From positions 19,803 to 83,802 of the forward strand of contig NZ_CALPDF010000016.1 of NCBI RefSeq assembly GCF_943193175.1: a DNA stretch of 64,000 nt, given 5' to 3'. Below, in pieces: positions 1 to 7,358 of this stretch. The position numbers and the translations under genes were made by a program. Position 1 is the first letter of the stretch. Each line of letters begins with the position of its first letter. The notes under the pieces were generated by a model. The model was not told the DNA's origin. It saw only the letters and a list, made by a program, of their open reading frames with translations, and ran no database searches. The stretch comes from Neobacillus muris (GTDB lineage: Bacteria; Bacillota; Bacilli; Bacillales; Cytobacillaceae).

Positions 1-189
1 AGCGGCGATATCCTTACAGGTCTGACTGCCTCGTTCTTGGCACAAGGGGCAGAACCAATAAAGGCAATGATCTGCGCAAGTTTTTTCCATGCCAGAGCCG
101 GTGAAGAGAAGGCGAAGTCCCTCTCACATTATGGCGTGATGCCGCTTGATATCATCGATGGGGTGAAGGAACTGTTAAACAGCTTTTGA
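1..189 (+). CDS. nnrD: ADP/ATP-dependent NAD(P)H-hydrate dehydratase, C-terminal end (partial)
   Basis: The frame is open from the first base and ends in TGA, giving the last 62 residues of a protein whose start lies outside the window. It begins SGDILTGL, matching the conserved G(S/T)GDVLTG motif of the YjeF/NnrD carbohydrate-kinase-like fold. An FHARAGE segment follows, like the HGxAGD region of this family. NnrD dehydrates the damaged cofactor NAD(P)H hydrate back to NAD(P)H in the cytoplasm. Another ribokinase-fold enzyme is possible because only the tail is visible. Confidence 0.72.
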   Translation, partial: SGDILTGLTASFLAQGAEPIKAMICASFFHARAGEEKAKSLSHYGVMPLDIIDGVKELLNSF

Positions 190-240
190 ATCATGAGAGT
201 AAACGGCTTCTATAAAACATCATAAATCGTGTTTTTATTT

Positions 241-279
241 AAAAAAAGTCTTGCCATTCAGCCGGCAAGACTTTTTTTA
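241..279 (+). terminator. Rho-independent terminator after nnrD
   Basis: A stem of 15 bp (AAAAAAAGTCTTGCC paired with GGCAAGACTTTTTTT) with a short loop and a T run lies about 50 bases after the nnrD stop. Its A and T tails make it potentially bidirectional. Confidence 0.9.
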
Positions 280-376
280 TAAAATGTTTCAAGGAATAAT
301 TTCCATTTGGGTGCTATAATTAAAATACTAGTAACCTATTTAAAATCTTTAAATACGCTTTTTTTGGGAGATGAAG

Positions 377-1162
377 ATGATGGGGTTATTAAAAAAAGGA
401 ATGAGTATACTACATTTTGATGAAACGTATTTTTGGCAAAGGGGGCTCCAAAACCATAAGCATGAGGACATTGATTTCACGAATATGAAACACGTAAACT
501 TGTATTGTGAAGCTGAATCATTACAATTATTGAAGAACAGGCTGCAAAAACGAAATCAGAAGGGGATCACTTTTATTGGCAGTGGAAACTTCCATTATGT
601 CACCTTTTTATTATTAAAGGAAATTACCAATCCCTTCACATTACTATTATTTGATAATCATCCAGATTTAGGGGAAGAACAGAGTCAAGAGCAAAGTTTG
701 CTCTCGTGCGGATCTTGGGTGTCATATGCTCTTAAAGAAATACCTTTACTGCAGAAGGTCGTCATCATCGGCCCTACAGCCAATACTTTTTACTCCACTA
801 ATCCTCGAGTCATATTTTTCCCGTTTAAGGGCAGACACCAATATTCAATCCAGTCCATTCTATCAGTCATACAAACAAAAAATATATATATCAGTATCGA
901 TAAAGATGTTCTAAATACCACAGAGGCCATAACGAATTGGGATCAAGGGACCATGAAGCTCGATGGATTAACCCATTACCTGGAATGGTTAGTCCATGAA
1001 AAAGCGGTGGAGGGAATCGATATTTGCGGAGAAGCTCATTTATCACCCGTACACGCCTTTTTACCAGAATATCAGGCAATGATTCAAAAAAATGAAACGG
1101 CTAATTTAAAAATATTGCAGGCGTGCTTAATTGAGAAATACCAACAAATTAAAGGGGCATAG
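377..1162 (+). CDS. Arginase/agmatinase-fold (ureohydrolase family) protein
   Basis: A 261-residue protein with family landmarks in order: a GSGNFHYVT segment (place of the GGDHS metal motif), DNHPD (place of DAHxD), SIDKDVLN (place of SxDxDxxDP) and GIDICGE near the end. These support the Mn-binding ureohydrolase fold. Several metal motifs are divergent (HYVT for DHS, and no P after the second Asp motif), so the substrate cannot be named and activity may differ from arginase or agmatinase. Three in-frame ATGs lie close together (371, 377, 380). The GGGAG directly abuts the first, so the second or third is the likelier start. The gene is monocistronic, with a TATAAT at 315-320 upstream. Confidence 0.7.
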   Translation: MMGLLKKGMSILHFDETYFWQRGLQNHKHEDIDFTNMKHVNLYCEAESLQLLKNRLQKRNQKGITFIGSGNFHYVTFLLLKEITNPFTLLLFDNHPDLGEEQSQEQSLLSCGSWVSYALKEIPLLQKVVIIGPTANTFYSTNPRVIFFPFKGRHQYSIQSILSVIQTKNIYISIDKDVLNTTEAITNWDQGTMKLDGLTHYLEWLVHEKAVEGIDICGEAHLSPVHAFLPEYQAMIQKNETANLKILQACLIEKYQQIKGA

Positions 1163-1246
1163 CTTGATCTGATTATTATTGAAAATTGTTGTTAATTTGT
1201 TGATTTTCTTCCTATAAATTAGAAAAATGTGTGATATGTTCAATTT

Positions 1247-1260
1247 GGAAAGCGCTTTAA
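1247..1260 (+). promoter_or_regulatory. cre-like / palindromic site upstream of ygbA
   Basis: GGAAAGCGCTTTAA lies about 30 bases before the ygbA start and matches 12 of 14 positions of the CcpA cre consensus TGWAARCGYTWNCW. The core AAAGCGCTTT is a perfect palindrome. It could be a CcpA site or the operator of another regulator; only the pattern is seen. Confidence 0.35.
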
Positions 1261-1291
1261 AGTAAATCTACCCAAAGGAGGTTTACTAACG

Positions 1292-1624
1292 ATGAGAGCA
1301 CAATTAATCGAACCAAACACAGGTCCCCATATCCAGAAGGAAAAAGAAATCGTAAAAGAAATGATTGAATTATACTGCCAGAAGAATCATCATAAGGAAA
1401 AGCTTTGCAAAGAATGTCAAGATTTAAAAAATTATGCAGTTTTAAGGCTTTCTCTATGTCGCTTTGGCGAGAAAAAAGCTTCATGCTCGAAATGCAGCAT
1501 CCATTGCTATAATACTAAATACCGTGAAAAAATAAGGGCTGTCATGAGCAGTACATGGCCATGGATGTTCCTTTATCATCCTATTTATTCCATTAAGCAT
1601 ATGATGAAAAGCCAAGGGACATAA
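1292..1624 (+). CDS. ygbA: YgbA-family (nitrous oxide-stimulated promoter family) protein
   Basis: A 110-residue cytoplasmic protein with a cysteine pattern: CKEC near residue 50, CRF near 67, then CSKCSIHC near residues 77-84. A conserved-looking MSSTWPWMFLYHPIYSIKH tail follows. This is the composition and layout of the YgbA_NO family. In E. coli the homologue is under NsrR control and linked to nitrosative stress; the biochemical role is not settled. The cysteines suggest a metal or Fe-S site (inference). An AAAGGAGG ribosome site sits nine bases before the ATG. A palindromic cre-like site lies just upstream and a terminator follows. Confidence 0.8.
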   Translation: MRAQLIEPNTGPHIQKEKEIVKEMIELYCQKNHHKEKLCKECQDLKNYAVLRLSLCRFGEKKASCSKCSIHCYNTKYREKIRAVMSSTWPWMFLYHPIYSIKHMMKSQGT

Positions 1625-1647
1625 TCAAACCGATTTTTGAATTCAGC

Positions 1648-1686
1648 AAAAAAAGCGCCTCTCCTATTAGGATGAGGCCGCTTTTT
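1648..1686 (+). terminator. Bidirectional terminator between ygbA and dtpT
   Basis: AAAAAGCGCCTC pairs with GAGGCCGCTTTTT around a short loop, with A and T tails on the two sides. It lies between the convergent ygbA and peptide transporter genes and could stop transcripts from both. Confidence 0.85.
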
Positions 1687-1728
1687 AATAAGATGATTTT
1701 TATTTCGATTAAAGGAAAAAACAGCTTA

Positions 1729-3225
1729 TTAGCGAATGCCTTTCATTAATCGTTGGATTTTTGGAGCGATAATCATCAAAATTATGCCTAAAACAATAGA
1801 TGCTCCGCCAATTACACCGAAATACGCCATTTCCGTTTCTGGTGTGTAGAATTTCACTACTTGTGCGTTTAGTGCTTGCGCTGCAGCACTCGCAAGGAAC
1901 CATAAGCTCATGGTTTGTGCGGAGAAGGCTGCAGGAGCTAACTTAGTTGTAGCTGATAAACCAACTGGAGATAAACACAGCTCGCCAAGTACACAAATTA
2001 AATAGCTAAGAACAAGCCATAATGGATTAACCATTGAATCAGTTCCGCCAAAATAGGCTGGCAATAAAATGACGATAAAGGATAGTCCTGCAAACAATAG
2101 ACCTAATGAGAACTTTTGTGGAATCGATGGTTCACGTTTTCCTAATTTCATCCAGATCAAGGCAAAGATTGGAGCTAAGGTGATAATGAATAATGGGTTT
2201 AACGATTGGAACCATGCCGGTGAAATATGAATGCCGGCAAAATCTAATTGAGTTCTTGTATCTGCATAGTTAGCAAGGATCGTTGAACCCTGCTCTTGAA
2301 TTGCCCAGAACATAACAGCTGCAATAAACAGCGGAATATAAGCAATTAGGCGAGACCGTTCATCAGAAGATGTTTTTGGGCTCCGATACATGCGGATGAA
2401 ATAAATCGTTGGTATCAAAATACCAAGAATACTTACTAGGTTGATAAATCCTTCAAATGTTAGGATTCCGTTTGGAATAGTGAAGAAACAAATAATAGCA
2501 ATAATCAGAATTGCGATAATAAAATAAGTGAATACTTTTTTCTTCTCAGCTGATGAAAGCGGGTTGGATACTGCTGTACCAGCAAGACCAAGACTTTTCT
2601 TTTTTGTTGCCATGAAGACAACTAATCCAAGGAACATACCAACAGCAGCAATACCGAACCCTAAGTGGAAACTAGTATTCATAATGGCTTTAGAACCAAC
2701 AATTAATGGGGAAATGAAGGCTCCAAGATTGATCCCCATATAAAAAATACTGAAACCTGCATCACGGCGAGTATCTTTTTCAGAATACATTTCACCGACA
2801 ACAGTGGAAACATTCGGCTTTAACAATCCTGTACCTAATACAATCAATACCATGGAAACGAAGAAAAAGGCGATGCTTCCAGGAATCGCGAGGGCAATAT
2901 GGCCAAGCATGATTAAAATCCCGCCATAGAAGACTGCTTTTGAGGTACCGAAGATACGGTCAGCAAACCATCCGCCGATAATTCCGGACATATAAACGAG
3001 AGATCCGTAAATGGACATAATGGATAAGGCAAGGGTTTGGTCCATTCCCAAACCACCCTTAGTAACACTATAATACATATAGTAAACGAGGATAGCTCTC
3101 ATTCCATAATAGGAAAAACGTTCCCAGAATTCAGTGAAGAAAAGGGTGAATAGCCCCTTTGGGTGCCCGAAGAATCCCTTCTGAGGAACACTTTCTACAA
3201 TTTTCTGTCTATTTAGTTGAGACAT
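1729..3225 (-). CDS. dtpT: Proton-dependent di/tripeptide transporter (POT/PTR2 family)
   Basis: A 498-residue integral membrane protein of the major facilitator superfamily. Near the N terminus it has FFTEFWERFSYYGMRAIL, the ExxERFxYYG signature of proton-coupled oligopeptide transporters, and the rest is a string of hydrophobic helices as expected for a 12-14 TM carrier. It should import di- and tripeptides with protons. The chosen start is the ATG at 3225, which has AAAAGGAGG seven to eight bases upstream. A longer reading adds 18 residues that overlap this ribosome site and the promoter, so I reject it. The gene is monocistronic. Confidence 0.93.
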   Translation of the reverse strand: MSQLNRQKIVESVPQKGFFGHPKGLFTLFFTEFWERFSYYGMRAILVYYMYYSVTKGGLGMDQTLALSIMSIYGSLVYMSGIIGGWFADRIFGTSKAVFYGGILIMLGHIALAIPGSIAFFFVSMVLIVLGTGLLKPNVSTVVGEMYSEKDTRRDAGFSIFYMGINLGAFISPLIVGSKAIMNTSFHLGFGIAAVGMFLGLVVFMATKKKSLGLAGTAVSNPLSSAEKKKVFTYFIIAILIIAIICFFTIPNGILTFEGFINLVSILGILIPTIYFIRMYRSPKTSSDERSRLIAYIPLFIAAVMFWAIQEQGSTILANYADTRTQLDFAGIHISPAWFQSLNPLFIITLAPIFALIWMKLGKREPSIPQKFSLGLLFAGLSFIVILLPAYFGGTDSMVNPLWLVLSYLICVLGELCLSPVGLSATTKLAPAAFSAQTMSLWFLASAAAQALNAQVVKFYTPETEMAYFGVIGGASIVLGIILMIIAPKIQRLMKGIR

Positions 3226-3249
3226 GTAACAACCTCCTTTTGTTATACT

Positions 3250-3279
3250 ATAATACTTTTTTCGACATTTATTTGTCAA
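3250..3279 (-). promoter_or_regulatory. sigma-A promoter of dtpT
   Basis: On the minus strand TTGACA (3274-3279) and TATTAT (3250-3255) are spaced by 18 bp, about 25 bases before the dtpT start. TTGACAAATAAATGTCGAA around the -35 is an imperfect dyad that could bind a regulator. Confidence 0.65.
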
Positions 3280-3411
3280 AAACTATTTTTGGAAAAAAAG
3301 CAATTATCAAGGAAAAACTACATCTTTTTTTAGAAAAATAAAAATAAAAGTTATTTCAAAAAAATGATTAATTTCTGATATATCTATTTATTTTCGGATT
3401 ATCTTAAAAGT

Positions 3412-3446
3412 AAAAAGCCTCCAGGCGATTTTCCTGAAGGCTTTTT
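3412..3446 (-). terminator. Terminator after doxX-like gene
   Basis: AAAAAGCCTcCAGG pairs with CCTGaAGGCTTTTT around a seven-base loop, just beyond the stop codon of the minus-strand DoxX gene. It is symmetrical and may work in both directions. Confidence 0.88.
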
Positions 3447-3459
3447 AGCTTTTAAGATT

Positions 3460-3831
3460 TTAAGGATATAAGCGGTAAAGAATGATTAAAAGAATAAAGG
3501 TGACAATGTCTAACCTAGCCTGAAAAGCAAACGGAAGAAAGCCGGCTTCCAGGTTAGGCAATTTGGTTAGCAGCAATGCTCCTGCCATAATTGCCATTAG
3601 TGGGATTGCCGCATTTTTCACAGACTTATTCAATAGAATCAATAATCCGCAGCCAATTTCTAAAATAATGATCACATTTAGCATAATATGCGGATAGGGC
3701 AGTCCTAAATGGAGAAAATGGCCGGCGATATCGGCGTTCAAAAATTTCATGAGCCCGGATATGATGAATACATAAGCAACAGCATAACGGATCAGTTTAA
3801 AAGCTGTAAACGAAGTGTGCAAGCTGTCCAT
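3460..3831 (-). CDS. DoxX-family membrane protein
   Basis: A protein of about 120 residues with four hydrophobic segments and the DoxX-type opening ISGLMKFLN followed by LEIGCGLLILL. DoxX-like proteins are four-helix inner membrane proteins linked to thiol or redox homeostasis in some bacteria; the role here is unknown. The ATG at 3831 directly abuts the GGGGG ribosome site, so the TTG at codon 4 (nine bases from it) may be the real start. It lies about 140 bases after the orphan ATP synthase subunit b gene on the same strand and could be co-transcribed with it. Confidence 0.72.
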   Translation of the reverse strand: MDSLHTSFTAFKLIRYAVAYVFIISGLMKFLNADIAGHFLHLGLPYPHIMLNVIIILEIGCGLLILLNKSVKNAAIPLMAIMAGALLLTKLPNLEAGFLPFAFQARLDIVTFILLIILYRLYP

Positions 3832-3972
3832 CCCCCTTTTTTAAACTTTATGCAGGATGAGGGACAATCGAGTACTTTTTCTTCAATAAATGATACATAA
3901 ACAGCTGATGGACTGCTGCGAAACCAAATCCGTTCTATTAATTTTTCCGTGCACTTAATACTAATTCCTATT

Positions 3973-4347
3973 TCATGAAGCGTCACGTCCTTTTATAGAG
4001 CGCCTTTCTCTTTCGTATGCTTCGGTACGGATTGTGAAGGCTTCTTTTCTGGCTGTTCTAATAATCACTGCAGCTTCCTCACGGGCATTGGCAATGATTT
4101 GTTTAGCTTCCTGTGAAGCTTTCTTGGTAAGTTCCTGCTGTTTAAGCAGCTCCTTCTCTGATTCCCGTTTTTGTGTTTCGGCAAGCATAAGCTGTTCATC
4201 GATTGTTGCTCTTCGATGTTCCATCGCCTCTACGAGCTTGCCTAAATATTTATTCTTGAGGATCCAAATCAGCGCGGTAAATATGATGGCTTGATAAATC
4301 ATTGTTCCAAGCGCTACAGGCATGCCGAAAATTTCAAATTCCCCCAT
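3973..4347 (-). CDS. Orphan F0 ATP synthase subunit b-like protein (short)
   Basis: A 124-residue protein: a short polar N terminus, one membrane helix (about residues 10-30), NKYLGKLVEAMEHRRATIDEQ, then a long charged coiled coil rich in E, K, A and R. This is the plan of F-type ATP synthase subunit b (AtpF). It is about 40 residues shorter than usual b subunits and lacks the distal region that contacts subunit delta. The start at 4347 has AAGGAGG eight to ten bases upstream; a longer frame would reach back into atpB. It begins 13 bases after the stop of the subunit a gene, so the two form an operon. No subunit c or F1 gene is present. Confidence 0.82.
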   Translation of the reverse strand: MGEFEIFGMPVALGTMIYQAIIFTALIWILKNKYLGKLVEAMEHRRATIDEQLMLAETQKRESEKELLKQQELTKKASQEAKQIIANAREEAAVIIRTARKEAFTIRTEAYERERRSIKGRDAS

Positions 4348-4360
4348 TTTCAACACCTCC

Positions 4361-5113
4361 TTATGCGGCCATCGACTCTTCATTAATTCTTTGGCCAATA
4401 TAAACCATGAAAAGAGTAACAAAGATATAGGCCTGTATGGCTCCGATGAATAAACAGAATAGCTGCCAAACCATCATGGGTGCAATAGCAAGCAGACTGG
4501 TTCCTACGCCGGAGAAAATACCAGATTCAAAGCCAGATATGGCGGCACCAGCCAGAACGCCAAGCATGAGTTCACCAGCGTAAACATTCCCAAACAGGCG
4601 AAGTCCAAGCGTCAGGGTCGTGCAGAACTGTTCAAGAACATTGATGGGAAATAGAGCTGAAAACGGTTTAAAGAATCTCAACAGGTAGTTCTTAAACCCA
4701 TGCAGCCGAATATCAATAAAGTGGGTATAGAAAATCATCATAATCGCTAATGTCATGGTGACATGAGCGTCAGCAGTAGGAGATTTCCACCAAGTGGAAT
4801 GGCTGCTTCCAGCAATAACGGAAAATGGCACGCCTATGATATTTGAGATAAATAAGTAGAGGATGAGCCCAACGCCACCAGCAAGGACGAAAAGATTATC
4901 TTTCTTTCCCATGGCATTCATCATAATATTTTGGACAAATTCGATGACCCACTCCATCAGATTTTGCATTTTACCAGGCATTTTTTCTGTCATTCTTTTA
5001 GTGGACAGCCAGGCAAACAGCAAAACGATGATAGCGGCGAGCGTACTGGTTAAAATAATGGAGAGATCAAAGGTTAATCCAAAAATCTGCACAAGCGGGC
5101 GGTTAGTATCCAT
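4361..5113 (-). CDS. Orphan F0 ATP synthase subunit a-like protein
   Basis: A 250-residue, highly hydrophobic protein aligning by eye with Bacillus AtpB from end to end. It has FGLTF at the N terminus, PGKMQNLMEW, the WWKSPTADAHVTMTLA segment, TLTLGLRLFGNVYAGE and FIGAIQAYIF. The essential proton-channel arginine is kept (Arg172). In the main atp operon the order is I-B-E-F-H-A-G-D-C. Here only a and b are present, with no atpE (c ring) between them and no F1 genes, so this is a second, detached copy. AAAGGAGG precedes the ATG. The function is unclear: it could donate alternative stator parts or be a relic. Confidence 0.88.
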   Translation of the reverse strand: MDTNRPLVQIFGLTFDLSIILTSTLAAIIVLLFAWLSTKRMTEKMPGKMQNLMEWVIEFVQNIMMNAMGKKDNLFVLAGGVGLILYLFISNIIGVPFSVIAGSSHSTWWKSPTADAHVTMTLAIMMIFYTHFIDIRLHGFKNYLLRFFKPFSALFPINVLEQFCTTLTLGLRLFGNVYAGELMLGVLAGAAISGFESGIFSGVGTSLLAIAPMMVWQLFCLFIGAIQAYIFVTLFMVYIGQRINEESMAA

Positions 5114-5327
5114 AGTTTTTACCTCCTTTCTGTATCAAAGTTTCAACGACAGAAGTGGAGGGGAATAAAGTTGGGGAGTTTGTTATCTATAGTTCTATTG
5201 TACTACTTTTTTATGTGAAAAAGTATACAAAAAGAGAACAAAAATTAAAAATTCTGAATATAAAACTTTTCAACCATTGTTAAATTTAAATCTCAAAAAA
5301 AATATTTTCCGGAATAGCAAAAAGAAA

Positions 5328-5358
5328 TTGACCTTCACGTTACGTAAAGGTGTACGGT
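5328..5358 (+). promoter_or_regulatory. MerR-type promoter and operator
   Basis: TTGACC (5328-5333) and TACGGT (5353-5358) are separated by 19 bp, the over-long spacing typical of MerR-controlled promoters. The spacer holds a near-perfect 21-bp dyad (5331-5351) with half-sites ACCTTCACGT and ACGTAAAGGT. The adjacent merR gene is the obvious ligand-binding regulator, implying autoactivation. Confidence 0.85.
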
Positions 5359-5379
5359 ATGAATGAGGAGGTAATTTGC

Positions 5380-6144
5380 GTGGAATATACGATTCAAAAA
5401 TTGGCAGCCATTGCGGGGATTAGCACAAGAACATTACGATATTATGATGAAATTGGCATTCTTAAGCCGGCAAGAATCAATTCATCTGGCTATCGGATTT
5501 ACGGACCATTTGAAGTAGACCGTCTGCAGCAAATTCTCTTTTACCGGGAATTAGGTGTCAGCCTTGACCAAATAAAAAACATCATAACCGATTCTTCATT
5601 TGACGGGGCAAACGCTTTGCGGGAACACAGGCAAAAACTCCTCGAGAAACGGAAGCAATTAGATATTTTAATTGCGAATGTTGAAAAAACAATTGCGAAT
5701 ACGGAAGGGAGAATCAAGATGTCGACAAAAGAAAAATTTGAAGGCTTTAAGAAAAAGATGATAGAAGACAATGAGAAAAAATATGGAAAAGAAATCAGGA
5801 ATCAATACGGTAATGAAACGGTCGAGAAATCCAATGCCAAATTGATGAATATGACTCAGGAACAATATGAAGAAGTAACAGCTTTGGCCGAACAAGTGGC
5901 AAAAACATTAGCAGAGGCATTCCAGACAGGTGATCCAGCAGGAGAATTGGCACAAAAGACAGCAGAACTTCACATGCAGTGGCTCTCATATTATTGGGAA
6001 CAGTACAGCAAAGAGGCGCATGCCGGCCTTGCCCAAATGTATGTGGACGATGAAAGGTTTACAGCTTACTATGATAAAGAGCAGCCGGGAACTGCCGAGT
6101 TTCTGCGGGATGCGATCTTTATTTTCACTGGAACCAAGAAATAA
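5380..6144 (+). CDS. MerR-family regulator with TipAS-type ligand-binding domain
   Basis: A 254-residue activator. Residues 1-70 are a MerR winged helix (YTIQKLAAIAGISTRTLRYYDEIGIL, then SGYRIYG), followed by a coiled-coil linker (about 75-110). A C-terminal domain of about 140 residues, ending with HMQWLSYYWEQYS and DERFTAYYD, is typical of the TipAS drug-recognition domain found in TipA and B. subtilis Mta. Such proteins bind antibiotics or amphipathic drugs and untwist the 19-bp spacer promoter of their targets. GTG at 5380 is chosen because GAGGAGG lies eight bases upstream; earlier in-frame starts fall inside the promoter. No separate target gene adjoins, so autoregulation is likely. Confidence 0.88.
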   Translation: MEYTIQKLAAIAGISTRTLRYYDEIGILKPARINSSGYRIYGPFEVDRLQQILFYRELGVSLDQIKNIITDSSFDGANALREHRQKLLEKRKQLDILIANVEKTIANTEGRIKMSTKEKFEGFKKKMIEDNEKKYGKEIRNQYGNETVEKSNAKLMNMTQEQYEEVTALAEQVAKTLAEAFQTGDPAGELAQKTAELHMQWLSYYWEQYSKEAHAGLAQMYVDDERFTAYYDKEQPGTAEFLRDAIFIFTGTKK

Positions 6145-6174
6145 GATTTTTTTTTACATGCTAATAATTTATAA

Positions 6175-6213
6175 GAATCTATCCTTTCGCAAAAAGAGGG
6201 ATAGATTTTTTTT
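6175..6213 (+). terminator. Terminator after merR-type gene
   Basis: AATCTATCC pairs with GGGATAGATT around a loop of about 13 bases, followed by a run of eight T. Confidence 0.85.
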
Positions 6214-6282
6214 AGGTAAATCATCCGGAAAAATGCAGTTTCCCCTTAATGCTCCGGAAATTTATTTGACAAATTTTAGTGG

Positions 6283-6505
6283 AACATATAGAGCGGCATT
6301 ATGCTGTACAAAAACGATGGGAGAAAATTATGTTCAGTTTTATAATCCTACTATGAATATGGAATATTATAAGTGATTTGTCCTTGAAAATAGCTTGCTT
6401 ACGGCCATCCTGATGAAACAAATTATTTTGACATTACCAGCCGAAAGTCCAGGTCCAAACGGAGGAAATCGTTGGAGCGGAAGCGCCATAATGAAGTTAG
6501 AGACA
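6283..6505 (+). pseudogene. Remnant of a GGDEF-EAL cyclic-di-GMP protein (GGDEF end and EAL start)
   Basis: Translating in shifting frames recovers TKTMGENYVQFYNPTMN, the typical end of a GGDEF domain. A stop codon follows, then FVLENSLL, and after a one-base frame shift HYQPKVQVQTEEIVGAEA. That is the opening of an EAL phosphodiesterase domain (family form LHYQPKVDxxTGxIVGAEAL). At least one in-frame stop and one frameshift separate these pieces and both ends are missing, so the gene is dead. It is probably the tail of a PAS-GGDEF-EAL gene related to the N-terminal fragment just downstream. Confidence 0.78.
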
Positions 6506-6563
6506 ATTTTTATTTGAGGAGTAAAAGCTGGATTACCATTGATTACTGTAGAAAGGCAAGCAT

Positions 6564-7173
6564 ATGAACGAAATCTATAATATTAAAGAGCTCAACCAGA
6601 TCGATTTATTTTTTGGATTATTCAATTCGATTTCTGACTTAGTCTATCTGACGAAGGTGGAAAAGGGGAACGAGCTGAGATACGTGCTGGCAAATAAACC
6701 TGCAAGAGAGCTTTGGGGGGCAGCAGATGAGGACTTATTTGGGGAGCCTCTTAAGAAAATAATGGCTCAAGAAATATATAAAACCGTAGAAGTCAATTAC
6801 TTTAAAGCAATTAAGAAGAAGGAACCAATCACTTATGTGGAAAAGGTGCCTGTTACAGAGAAATTAGGGGACTTAAATAGAAAATTTGCGGGTTATTCCT
6901 TTCAATGGATGGAAGAATCATCGATGTTCTAGCTTCTTATGCGCCCATATATGATTTGGAGGGGGAATGGGAAGGCGGTGTAGCAGTCTATAAAGACATT
7001 ACGGAGCGGAAAATTTATGAGAAGCAGCTGAAACAGCTGGCTTTGAAAGATTTTTTAACGGGACTGCCAAATCGGGCTTTTTTCTACCAAAAATTAAACG
7101 AGGAAATTGCGGCGGCGCAGGAAACGCAAAAATCCTTTGCCTTGTTATCCCTTGATCTCGATAAGTTTAAAAT
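6564..7173 (+). pseudogene. Truncated, frameshifted PAS-GGDEF protein
   Basis: The first frame gives a PAS-like sensor start (LNQIDLFFGLFNSISDLVYL, then ANKPARELWGA). Near 6905-6925 the reading frame shifts. The next frame continues with VLASYAPIYDLEGEWEGG, VYKDITERK, and the start of a GGDEF domain (LTGLPNRAFFYQKL, SLDLDKFK). Homology stops at LDKFK, before the GGDEF motif, and a hairpin terminator begins at once. The catalytic part is missing and the frame is broken, so it cannot make a diguanylate cyclase. It has the N-terminal half that the fragment upstream lacks, suggesting collapse of a tandem pair or a rearrangement. Confidence 0.82.
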
Positions 7174-7226
7174 ATCTGGTGCCTGGCATCTCCGAATTGA
7201 AGGAGTCGGGCACCAGATGTTTTTTT
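7174..7226 (+). terminator. Hairpin/terminator replacing the GGDEF coding sequence
   Basis: ATCTGGTGCC (7174-7183) pairs perfectly with GGCACCAGAT (7209-7218), with an inner CTCC/GGAG pairing, and is followed by a run of seven T. It begins exactly where the GGDEF homology ends, so it may be part of the sequence that replaced the lost half gene. Confidence 0.75.
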
Positions 7227-7250
7227 GGAATATTTTTATCTATCTTACAA

Positions 7251-7286
7251 ATTATGACAAAAACAAAAGGTGATATATGTCATAAT
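7251..7286 (+). promoter_or_regulatory. Dyad upstream of the peptide ABC transporter operon
   Basis: ATTATGACA (7251-7259) and TGTCATAAT (7278-7286) form a perfect 9-bp inverted repeat with an 18-base spacer, about 70 bases before the first gene of the operon. The place suits an operator; the regulator is not known. Confidence 0.5.
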
Positions 7287-7358
7287 ATTTGTAAAATTAA
7301 CTGTAGAATTGAAATTAGTTGGTTATGAAGTCTTAGAACGGATAAAGCAGGTGTAAAT

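Noticed and set aside
3226..3279. 18-residue N-terminal extension of the peptide transporter
   Set aside because: It runs through the ribosome site and the promoter; the shorter start has AAAAGGAGG at the right distance.
5350..5379. Longer N terminus for the MerR/TipAS regulator
   Set aside because: The extra codons overlap the operator and the -10 sequence, and the GAGGAGG site points to the GTG at 5380.
6905..7273. Separate PAS/GGDEF-like protein starting at the internal ATG
   Set aside because: It is the same gene in another frame after a shift, and its last third is not homologous but reads through a hairpin terminator.
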